Of a DNA stretch of 31,201 nt, positions 8,843 to 14,817 are shown one piece after another. Within the stretch, counting starts at the first letter, position 1; every line of letters starts with the position of its first letter. The notes under the pieces are model-generated. The model was given only the letters and a program-made list of their open reading frames with translations. It made no database searches and had not been told where the DNA came from. The position numbers and the translations under genes were made by a program. Source of the stretch: WAPX01 sp964622075 (lineage in GTDB: Archaea; Halobacteriota; Archaeoglobi; Archaeoglobales; Archaeoglobaceae); contig CAZUMR010000046.1 of assembly GCA_964622075.1 (NCBI GenBank), positions 1 through 31,201 on the forward strand, read 5' to 3'.

Positions 8843-9628
8843 TCAAACTCTGAATGCTATTGCTGCATATCCGACTACCTGACTTTTGTCCGCCACATCT
8901 CCACTTGTCGAGTAGTCCACAAGCTGGGCGTATGCGTTCTTGGCTTTCGAGTACAACATTGCCACGGCTATTGGTCCAACTCCACAGACACTGGCCTGAA
9001 GTCTGTTAATAGTTGTGTAAAACCTTGCAACGTCCATTGAAAGTATGGAGTCTATGACTACTGCATCCCTCTCCCTGCAGATGTTGTCTGGCAGGTAGTG
9101 ATGCATGTCACTTGACGCTATCACCACAACATCTCTGCCGGTTTCCTTTTCAGCAGTTAAAATCTCCCCAGCCACTTCTCTTGCAGTTTCTTCATCCTGC
9201 AATCCCATGCATATTGGCACTATCATGAAATCGTCGCAGATGTACTGCAGGAATGGTAGCTGGACTTCTATGGAATGCTCGTACTTGTGGGCTATCTCAT
9301 CCCTGTCAACTATTATCCCCGGCATTGCGTCTATGAACTCCTTATCAGTTTCCACCTCTCCAAGCGGTGTCATCCACGTATCTGTAGAAACAGCTACCAT
9401 GGAACCGTAGCCCGTGTGATTCGGGCCGAGTATTACGTACGTTTCAGCTTCTGGAATTATGGAGTACAGCTTTCCAGCAGTCCTTCCGGAGTAAATGTAG
9501 CCAGCGTGAGGAGAAACTCCAGCAATTACATCTCTTTGAGGGTTCCTTCTGACAAACTCTTCAAGCATGGCGAGCAGTGAATCCGGGTGTGATGGATAAA
9601 ACGCGCCTGCTACTGCCGGGTGTCTCAT
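8843..9628 (-). CDS. MEMO1-family protein (AmmeMemoRadiSam system protein B)
   Basis: This 261-residue protein starts MRHPAVAGAFYP and has GVSPHAGYIYSG, ILGPNHTGYG and IASSDMHHYL, the conserved His-bearing segments of the MEMO fold related to class III extradiol dioxygenases. In archaea it is commonly encoded next to mevalonate kinase, as here, though its biochemical role is unsettled. No AMMECR1 or radical SAM partner is adjacent. The ATG sits about 25 nt from a central TATA-like box shared with the divergent gene at 9679. It is probably the first gene of the isoprenoid operon. Confidence 0.93.
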   Translation of the reverse strand: MRHPAVAGAFYPSHPDSLLAMLEEFVRRNPQRDVIAGVSPHAGYIYSGRTAGKLYSIIPEAETYVILGPNHTGYGSMVAVSTDTWMTPLGEVETDKEFIDAMPGIIVDRDEIAHKYEHSIEVQLPFLQYICDDFMIVPICMGLQDEETAREVAGEILTAEKETGRDVVVIASSDMHHYLPDNICRERDAVVIDSILSMDVARFYTTINRLQASVCGVGPIAVAMLYSKAKNAYAQLVDYSTSGDVADKSQVVGYAAIAFRV

Positions 9629-9678
9629 GAGATAATGCTACCCCTGAAAATTAAATAATATTCCGGTTACTTTCGAAC
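9629..9678. promoter_or_regulatory. Shared bidirectional promoter, MEMO / 9679 gene
   Basis: Only 50 nt separate the two divergent ATGs. The single AT-rich box ttaaataatatt at 9651-9662 lies within about 3 nt of the midpoint. Archaeal transcription starts about 25 nt from the TATA centre, so both mRNAs would begin at or near their start codons. There is no Shine-Dalgarno on either side. Confidence 0.65.
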
Positions 9679-10152
9679 ATGCTGGCTGTGGTAAGGACAT
9701 CTGCCATCCTTGTAGGAGTGTGCGCAATAGCCTATTTGCTTGGCACTCTCAGGCTAAAAACGTGGATTTACGTTGTTTCAGGTCTGGCAATCTGCTTCCT
9801 ATCTTCTCTGTTCTTCTCCACAAGGTCCGTTGCTGTCATGTCCTCAGCATCATTTCTGCTGCCTCTCGTACTTGGATTTGCTGCAGTTTCGGGGTTCATG
9901 ATGTCTCGCGCACTCCTGAAGTGCGAGTGCTGGAAGGTTATTTTTCCGGCAATTGCCGTAGCTCTAATTTTCTCCCTGAATTACGGAACAGTCCTGAGCT
10001 ATTACCTGGTTTTTCCAGTTCTTGCATATGCTGGTTATACTGGCTCTCTCTACACGGCTTTTGGCTACCTTGGAATATACATTCAGGCTATCATTACGTC
10101 TTTTGTAGTTGCTCTGGCTGCATGTTTCGTCCTTCCTTCCTCCAGTTCATAG
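9679..10152 (+). CDS. Integral membrane protein of unknown function
   Basis: This 157-residue protein is almost entirely hydrophobic. I count about five membrane segments, roughly residues 5-22, 28-46, 53-76, 86-117 and 128-151, with a short polar Lys/Cys/Glu loop near residues 80-85 and a Ser-rich C-terminus. I do not recognise a family. The ATG lies about 25 nt from the bidirectional TATA-like box and has no Shine-Dalgarno, which argues for a leaderless mRNA. UPF0179 follows 95 nt later with its own promoter, so this gene probably stands alone. Confidence 0.7.
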   Translation: MLAVVRTSAILVGVCAIAYLLGTLRLKTWIYVVSGLAICFLSSLFFSTRSVAVMSSASFLLPLVLGFAAVSGFMMSRALLKCECWKVIFPAIAVALIFSLNYGTVLSYYLVFPVLAYAGYTGSLYTAFGYLGIYIQAIITSFVVALAACFVLPSSSS

Positions 10153-10247
10153 TTTTTGTTTAAGTAGAAAACGAGAAAGAAACGAGAAATCAGAAATCCG
10201 CCAAAGTTTAAATAGTTGAGGTATCCAAAGCTCGAAAGGTGATACTC

Positions 10248-10700
10248 ATGGAAGAAGTTGATAAGATCATCACTCTGTGTGGGAGAGACTGGGCAAAAGT
10301 TGGTGTGGAGTTCACGTTTCTTGGCGGGAAGGCTGAATGTGATAGCTGCAGACTCAAGAGAACGTGTCTTAGGCTTAGAGAAGGAGCCAAGTATAAGATT
10401 GTTGGGCTGAGAGATGGAACTCCTCAGGATTGTCCTCTGCATGACGAAGGTGTTGTTGCGGTGGAGGTTATAGAACTGCCGATAATGGCTCTAATAGACT
10501 CCAAAATGGCTGTGGAAGGAGCAAAACTGCACTTTGAAAGGAGATGCAAGATGATAGAATGTCCTATGTACAACCTCTGCAACCCGGTAGAGCTGAGAGA
10601 TGGAGATGTTGTCGTTGTGGAAAGAATTATAGGCGACGCTCCTGAAAAGTGCCGGAAAGGTTACTGCCTGAAGGTTGTTGAGCTGAAGAGAGAGGACTGA
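10248..10700 (+). CDS. UPF0179 family protein
   Basis: This 150-residue protein matches the archaeal UPF0179 family, whose function is unknown. It is Cys-rich: CDSCRLKRTC near residues 30-40, then CPLH, CKMIECPMYNLC and CRKGYC. This pattern suggests a metal or Fe-S cluster site, which is an inference. A GTG at 10239 is in frame, but ATG 10248 is preceded by ggtgat at a proper distance and is preferred. A TATA-like tttaaat at about 10208-10214 would start a short-leader mRNA. The 3' end overlaps the convergent regulator gene by 74 nt. Confidence 0.85.
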   Translation: MEEVDKIITLCGRDWAKVGVEFTFLGGKAECDSCRLKRTCLRLREGAKYKIVGLRDGTPQDCPLHDEGVVAVEVIELPIMALIDSKMAVEGAKLHFERRCKMIECPMYNLCNPVELRDGDVVVVERIIGDAPEKCRKGYCLKVVELKRED

Positions 10701-10956
10701 TTTTTTCGCTTTTTTCGATAATTTCCAGTGCCTCTAAGAGCTCTTCTGCCGTTTTTGTCAGGTATATGGATTTTTTTCCGGAAGAGTACTTCAGTAAAAG
10801 AAGCCCGGCTTTTTCCAGCTTGTGAACCTTTACGTAAGCAGTCGAATACGGTATCGACATAATTCTTGCGAGATCCGATATGTTCAGTCCACTGTTTTTT
10901 TCCACTGTACGTATTAGTTCGATGTCCCTAACGAACATTTTTATGGTCTCTCGCAT
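10627..10956 (-). CDS. Winged-helix transcriptional regulator
   Basis: This 109-residue protein has a winged helix-turn-helix in residues 13-75: NISDLARIMSIPYSTAYVKVHKLEKAGLL reads as the two helices and turn, followed by a wing (KYSSGKKSIYLT). It resembles small archaeal MarR/ArsR-like regulators. The last 24 or so residues are encoded antisense to the end of UPF0179 and look like an unstructured tail (Ser, Pro, Gln). A palindrome lies between its TATA-like box and the ATG, suggesting autoregulation. Its targets are unknown. Confidence 0.82.
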   Translation of the reverse strand: MRETIKMFVRDIELIRTVEKNSGLNISDLARIMSIPYSTAYVKVHKLEKAGLLLLKYSSGKKSIYLTKTAEELLEALEIIEKSEKISPLSSAQQPSGSNLSGTFQERRL

Positions 10957-10962
10957 AGACGG

Positions 10963-10979
10963 AATCTAAATTTGAGATT
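10963..10979. promoter_or_regulatory. Palindromic operator upstream of the winged-helix gene
   Basis: The 17-bp sequence aatctaaatttgagatt is an inverted repeat with one mismatched pair. It lies between a TATA-like tttataaat (about 10978-10987) and the start codon at 10956, where bound protein would block initiation. Autorepression is an inference. Confidence 0.5.
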
Positions 10980-11119
10980 TATAAATTTTATGTTTTCTAA
11001 CCGTTTATTAAAGAATTTACTTTTCACAAGAAAACAAAAGAAATTATAATCCTAATAATAACCATCATTGCCATTGTAATAATAACCCAAAAAATCTGAA
11101 ACGTCTTGCAGCCCAAATC

Positions 11120-11419
11120 TCAATTTCCAGACCCAATATCTCTCAAATCCCATCTGCCCGAGGGGTCGTTTCTTATGTACTTTCTAATTATGTTCTCTTC
11201 CAGTTTTTCTCCAAGGGAGAAATAGTTTGCTATGCTGAAAGTTATGAAACACACATCCGTGAGCTCCTCCTCTATCGATTGAATATCTCCTTTCCTGACA
11301 GCCTCAGCAAGCTCTCCAACCTCCTCCATGAGCACAGCAAGTAAAAACAGATCTCCTGACTTTTTATCAATCTCCAGATACTTTTCCGCTATTTTTTCAA
11401 GTAATTCCTTCAGCTCCAT
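11120..11419 (-). CDS. MazG-like nucleotide pyrophosphohydrolase
   Basis: This 99-residue protein has the all-alpha NTP pyrophosphatase signature: EEVGELAEAV at about residues 32-41 and EEELTDVCF at about 49-57, whose acidic residues bind Mg2+. It is a single-domain MazG-like protein expected to hydrolyse (d)NTPs to NMP and PPi; the actual substrate is unknown. It is divergent from the RCK-DHH phosphoesterase gene and shares a 51-nt promoter region with it. The C-terminal 15 residues are polar and probably disordered. Confidence 0.87.
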   Translation of the reverse strand: MELKELLEKIAEKYLEIDKKSGDLFLLAVLMEEVGELAEAVRKGDIQSIEEELTDVCFITFSIANYFSLGEKLEENIIRKYIRNDPSGRWDLRDIGSGN

Positions 11420-11470
11420 ACTTTCTGCTGATCAGAATGCTTTAAATACAAAGCGGTGTGCTGCCTTACA
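11420..11470. promoter_or_regulatory. Shared bidirectional promoter, MazG / RCK-DHH
   Basis: The two divergent ATGs are separated by 51 nt. The nearly symmetric box tttaaata at 11441-11448 is centred within 1 nt of the midpoint, about 25 nt from each start. Both mRNAs are predicted to be leaderless; neither gene has a Shine-Dalgarno. Confidence 0.7.
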
Positions 11471-12949
11471 ATGGTTCAGGAATCAAGCTACGATGAGAGT
11501 GAGAGTGATAGTTACGAGTTTGACAGGGAAGTTTACGATCATGAGTACATCGTAGTGGGCTGTGGTGCTGCCGGTTTTGCGGTAATAAAAGAACTCGTCA
11601 GGAGAAACAGGAGAGTTCTGGCAGTAGATATATCTGAAGAAAGAGTGGAAGTTCTGAGGGATGAGCATTACGATGCAATAGTTGGAAATGCTGAAGATCC
11701 TGAATTGTATAGGAAATTTGATTATACAAAAACATCTGCAATACTTTTACTTGTTCCGGATGTTGAGGTGAACAAGAAAGCAATACAGGCCATACGAAGC
11801 GTAAGCAAGGAAGTTTTCATAATTGCAAGAGCCCGGAACAGCAAGCAGAAAGAGGAACTCGAAAACCTTGGAGCGGACTTTGTAATATATCCATCTGAGG
11901 CAATAAAGAACTCTGTAGTAAGTGCTCTTAGCAAGATGGAATCCTTCAGAAAATTGAAGAAGCTGAGGAAGGTAATTGAGGCTGTTGGAGATGGAAAACT
12001 TGGGATTTTCACTCACGACAATCCTGATCCTGATGCAATATCCTCTGCTATGGCTCTGAAAGAAATAGCCAAGAAGTTTGGAGTAGAGGCGGACATTCTG
12101 TATTATGGGGAGATATTCCATCAGGAAAACAAGGCCATGGTAAACTTACTCCAAGTTCCACTCATCAGAGCGGACGAGGTGGATTTGAAGGAGTATGCTA
12201 AGTTTGCGATAGTTGACTCATCTAAACCGGGGGCGAACAACTCCATACCGCCTGATGTGGAAATACACATAGTCATAGACCACCACCAGGTAGAGGGTGT
12301 GGAGGCGGAATACGTTGACCTGAGAACTGATGTTGGTGCAACTGCCACAATTCTGACTGAGTATCTGAAAGAGCTCAAGATAGTACCGAGCAGAACATTG
12401 GCAACTGCCCTGTTTTTCGGAATAAGAACAGAAACAGATGACTTCAAAAAGAATACGAGAACTGCTGATTTCATAGCCGCTGCGTACCTGTATCCTTTCG
12501 TTGACAACGAGCTAATAGAAAAAATGGAAGGTCCTGCAATATCTACGGAAACTCTTGACGTTCTTGGAGCAGCGATAAAGAACAGACAGGTTTATTCAAG
12601 CTTTCTGATAAGTTTTGCTGGATTCATAAACGATAGAGATGCTCTACCTCAGGCAGCAGACTTTTTGCTCAGGCTTGAAGGCATATCTACTGTCCTCGTG
12701 TTCGGTGTTGTGAAGGATACTGTTTACCTTTCAGCAAGAAACAAGGACGTCAGAATTAACATAGGGGAGGTCTTGAAGAGGGCTTTTGGGGACGTTGGAA
12801 GTGCTGGAGGTCACGCTCACGCTGCGGGCGGACAGATACCGCTTGGAATATTCGGCAGTGTTAAGGATAAGGAAGCTCTCGGAAGACTTGTTACAGAGGC
12901 TATAAAGCGCAGATTTCTCTCAGCAGTCGGAATAGAGGTCGAGGAGTAA
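11471..12949 (+). CDS. RCK (TrkA-N) plus DHH/DHHA1 phosphoesterase
   Basis: This 492-residue protein begins with an acidic stretch of about 25 residues, then a Rossmann RCK domain (YIVVGCGAAGFAVIKEL, acidic VDIS at the end of beta-2). A DHH phosphoesterase follows: FTHDNPDPDAISSA near residue 185, IVDSSKPG, and VIDHHQ, which supply the Mn2+ ligands. The C-terminal DHHA1 domain has GSAGGHAHAAGG. DHH-DHHA1 enzymes cleave oligonucleotides or cyclic dinucleotides such as c-di-AMP. An RCK domain sensing a nucleotide and controlling this activity is an inference. An upstream in-frame GTG exists at 11456, but ATG 11471 fits the TATA spacing. It ends in T-rich sequence. Confidence 0.92.
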   Translation: MVQESSYDESESDSYEFDREVYDHEYIVVGCGAAGFAVIKELVRRNRRVLAVDISEERVEVLRDEHYDAIVGNAEDPELYRKFDYTKTSAILLLVPDVEVNKKAIQAIRSVSKEVFIIARARNSKQKEELENLGADFVIYPSEAIKNSVVSALSKMESFRKLKKLRKVIEAVGDGKLGIFTHDNPDPDAISSAMALKEIAKKFGVEADILYYGEIFHQENKAMVNLLQVPLIRADEVDLKEYAKFAIVDSSKPGANNSIPPDVEIHIVIDHHQVEGVEAEYVDLRTDVGATATILTEYLKELKIVPSRTLATALFFGIRTETDDFKKNTRTADFIAAAYLYPFVDNELIEKMEGPAISTETLDVLGAAIKNRQVYSSFLISFAGFINDRDALPQAADFLLRLEGISTVLVFGVVKDTVYLSARNKDVRINIGEVLKRAFGDVGSAGGHAHAAGGQIPLGIFGSVKDKEALGRLVTEAIKRRFLSAVGIEVEE

Positions 12950-12963
12950 CTTTCTGGAGTAGT

Positions 12964-12984
12964 TCTTAAGATTTTTTACTTTGC
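12964..12984 (+). terminator. U-tract after the RCK-DHH gene
   Basis: A run of six T follows cttaaga just after the stop codon, between convergent genes. It is a plausible U-tract terminator. Confidence 0.4.
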
Positions 12985-12989
12985 AAATT

Positions 12990-13051
12990 AATTTGAGGTA
13001 AATTTGAAGTAAAGCAGCTTAAAAAGATAAAACACTTAAAAAGATAAAACT
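12990..13051. repeat. Two adjacent tandem duplications (11 bp and 17 bp)
   Basis: The pair aatttgaggta/aatttgaagta fills 12990-13011 (10 of 11 identical). Then cttaaaaagataaaac plus one base is duplicated at 13018-13034 and 13035-13051 (16 of 17 identical). Both lie between convergent genes. Confidence 0.93.
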
Positions 13052-13088
13052 CCGGTAAAATCAGGCGTAAAATTAAAAGAAAATGGAA

Positions 13089-13868
13089 TTACTCACTCTC
13101 TTCGCCTTTCTCGTTTTCCTCGCTTTTTTCACTCTCTTCTCCTTCTTCCTCTTCTGAACTCTCCTTTACAGCCTCTATAGGCTCCATTTCCTCTTTCCTG
13201 ACAAACCTCTCGACTATCTCTATCTTTTCGACATCAAGCAGTTTGAAGGCCTTGGCTATTGCATCGTACTTGCCGAGTATGAAGACCTGATTGAGTGAAG
13301 CGCCCTTTGGCGGAATTACTCTGATTAGCTTTCCGTCTTCCTCCACTTCCACTTCCACATCCAGACCTGTGTACATTACAAAGAGAGCCTTGACCTTCTC
13401 TGCCAGATCCTCTACTTTCTCCTTTATTTCCACTTCGAAAATTATTGTCTTTCCTGCGAGCGGGTGGTTGAAGTCAACTATTGCCCTTCTGCCTATCACT
13501 CTCTCCACTGTACCCACTCTGTTTCCTATCCTGACTCTCTGCCCGGGTCTTGGCCTTTCCGGTAGCTTTCTGAGACTTATTATTTCTCTTTTCTTTGGAT
13601 CATACTTTCCGAATGCCTTTTCAGGTGGAACCACGATTTCTCCCTTGAAACCAACTTTCTTTCCTACAAGCTGCTCGTCAAGTCCCTTTACGACATTGCC
13701 CTCTCCGACTACAATGACTATATCCCCGTATCTCGCATTCTCGTCGTAAAGTCCGTACTCTTTTGCCACTTTCTCGTCTGTTGTGTCTATTACACTCCCA
13801 TCCTCAAGTTTTGCGGTGTATGCTATTTTGATGAAGTCCCCCTGTTTTATTTCTTCATCGGTCACCAT
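13089..13868 (-). CDS. FKBP-type peptidyl-prolyl isomerase (SlyD-like) with acidic tail
   Basis: This protein of about 259 residues is a long archaeal FKBP. The catalytic domain starts IKQGDFIKIAYTAKLEDGSVIDTT, and the inserted flap domain carries VVPPEKAFGKYDP and the NRVGTVERVIGRRAIVDFNHPLAGKTIIFEVEI region. A C-terminal domain of about 90 residues follows, as in other archaeal long FKBPs. It ends in about 25 residues rich in Glu, Ser and Lys, which is an unusual tail. ATG-ATG-GTG are consecutive starts after gggaggg; I chose the second ATG. An in-frame extension to 14069 is His/Pro-rich and not credible. Confidence 0.92.
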   Translation of the reverse strand: MVTDEEIKQGDFIKIAYTAKLEDGSVIDTTDEKVAKEYGLYDENARYGDIVIVVGEGNVVKGLDEQLVGKKVGFKGEIVVPPEKAFGKYDPKKREIISLRKLPERPRPGQRVRIGNRVGTVERVIGRRAIVDFNHPLAGKTIIFEVEIKEKVEDLAEKVKALFVMYTGLDVEVEVEEDGKLIRVIPPKGASLNQVFILGKYDAIAKAFKLLDVEKIEIVERFVRKEEMEPIEAVKESSEEEEGEESEKSEENEKGEESE

Positions 13869-13871
13869 CAT

Positions 13872-13945
13872 CCCTCCCGTTTTGAGTGTAAGTGTTGATG
13901 CCCGTGAGAGAATGGTATAAAAACGTTGGGCAGAAATACGAGGAT
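13872..13945. promoter_or_regulatory. Divergent promoter region, FKBP / small acidic protein
   Basis: One box, ggtataaaaac at 13914-13924, reads as a good TATA toward the plus-strand ATG at 13946 (about 28 nt). Read the other way it would start the FKBP mRNA near 13893, giving a roughly 22-nt leader that contains the Shine-Dalgarno. Confidence 0.5.
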
Positions 13946-14173
13946 ATGGATGGGGAGGGTGAGGAGAGCAGTGGAAGTGTTGGTGAGGAGTGCGAAGAAA
14001 GTGAGAAATGCAAAGTGGAAGAATCGGGAGAAGAGCCGGCTGACGATGAGCTGCTTGAAATGGTTGCAAGAACTCAGATTAGAGCGAACTACAGAAAATC
14101 CCTCGGGAAAGAATACCTGAGAAAGAGCTGGGACGAAGAAATAAAGAGAATATTCAGGAAGAAGAAGCAGTAG
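13946..14173 (+). CDS. Small acidic protein, unknown
   Basis: This 75-residue ORF fills the gap between the FKBP gene and the next gene. Its first 38 residues are dominated by Glu, Ser and Gly, with two Cys. Its last 37 are basic and probably helical (LLEMVARTQIRANYRKSLGK, then a KKKQ end). The chosen ATG is about 28 nt below the TATA-like box; an in-frame extension to 13892 would cross that box and is unlikely. The purine-rich coding strand matches neighbouring genes. Its acidic EESEK-type segment resembles the FKBP tail encoded on the other side of the promoter. I do not recognise a family. Confidence 0.55.
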   Translation: MDGEGEESSGSVGEECEESEKCKVEESGEEPADDELLEMVARTQIRANYRKSLGKEYLRKSWDEEIKRIFRKKKQ

Positions 14174-14188
14174 ATCTTAAGATCTTAA
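14173..14188. repeat. 8-bp perfect tandem duplication
   Basis: The word gatcttaa is duplicated at 14173-14180 and 14181-14188. The first copy begins on the last base of the stop codon of the small acidic ORF. Confidence 0.85.
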
Positions 14189-14214
14189 CCTACACACTTA
14201 CTTGCGTTACTTAC

Positions 14215-14817
14215 CTACACGTCCTGTATCTTGCATTTCTTGTAGAGGTTTCCCTTTGCCGAGTGGATTGACAGGCCTGAAAGCTCACCGGAGGCTATCA
14301 GCCTGAATCCATACTTTTCCGGATTTATCGGGCACTCTCTTTCAAGGAAGTATCCTCCCTCAACAACTCTTGACAGGGCAAATTTCAGATTTTTCTCGTC
14401 ACACAGACATCCAACGTTCATTTCTTTTGGTAACGGAACCTTTACGAAGTAAACGCCCATGCTGTCGGGTAAAACTTTCGTTGCATCTGCACACCAGTAC
14501 TCCAGAACAAACTTTTCGCAGGTCAGAGTTGTCTCGAATTTCCATGCTGGGAAACTTTTCGCAAGTTCTGTAAGTTTTACCTTGGAATCAGCAATTCTAT
14601 CAAGCTTCTCCTTTATGCTATGCACGTTTATTTCCGGTGTGTGGGAGTCTATGAATACAACCCTGTTGCCTATCAGCACACCGTGCTCAACGTCGTCACT
14701 TGAACCGGCGTAAACTGACAGGTGGGGTGAAAACGACTCTATTTCCTCGCAAACTCTCTTGAGAAATCTTCTTTCGTCCTCTCTGAACTCAAACAGTTCC
14801 AGTCTCTCCTTCAGCAT
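14215..14817 (-). CDS. Unknown protein in the cytochrome c maturation operon
   Basis: This 200-residue protein is soluble by appearance, with no signal peptide or membrane segment. It contains scattered Cys (for example ERVCEE-like KRVCEEI, LTCEKF, VGCLCDEK, RECPIN). I do not recognise a family. The N-terminal 30 residues look helical and charged. An in-frame TTG at 14823 is possible, but the ATG at 14817 lies 6 nt after gggag and is preferred. Its start overlaps the end of ccmF by 29 nt, so it is cotranscribed with ccmE-ccmF, which suggests a role tied to heme or cytochrome c. That is an inference from context only. Confidence 0.75.
   Translation of the reverse strand: MLKERLELFEFREDERRFLKRVCEEIESFSPHLSVYAGSSDDVEHGVLIGNRVVFIDSHTPEINVHSIKEKLDRIADSKVKLTELAKSFPAWKFETTLTCEKFVLEYWCADATKVLPDSMGVYFVKVPLPKEMNVGCLCDEKNLKFALSRVVEGGYFLERECPINPEKYGFRLIASGELSGLSIHSAKGNLYKKCKIQDV

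Noticed and set aside
13872..14069. In-frame N-terminal extension of the FKBP gene
   Set aside because: It is His/Pro-rich low-complexity sequence and crosses the promoter. The ATG cluster after gggaggg gives the expected FKBP start.
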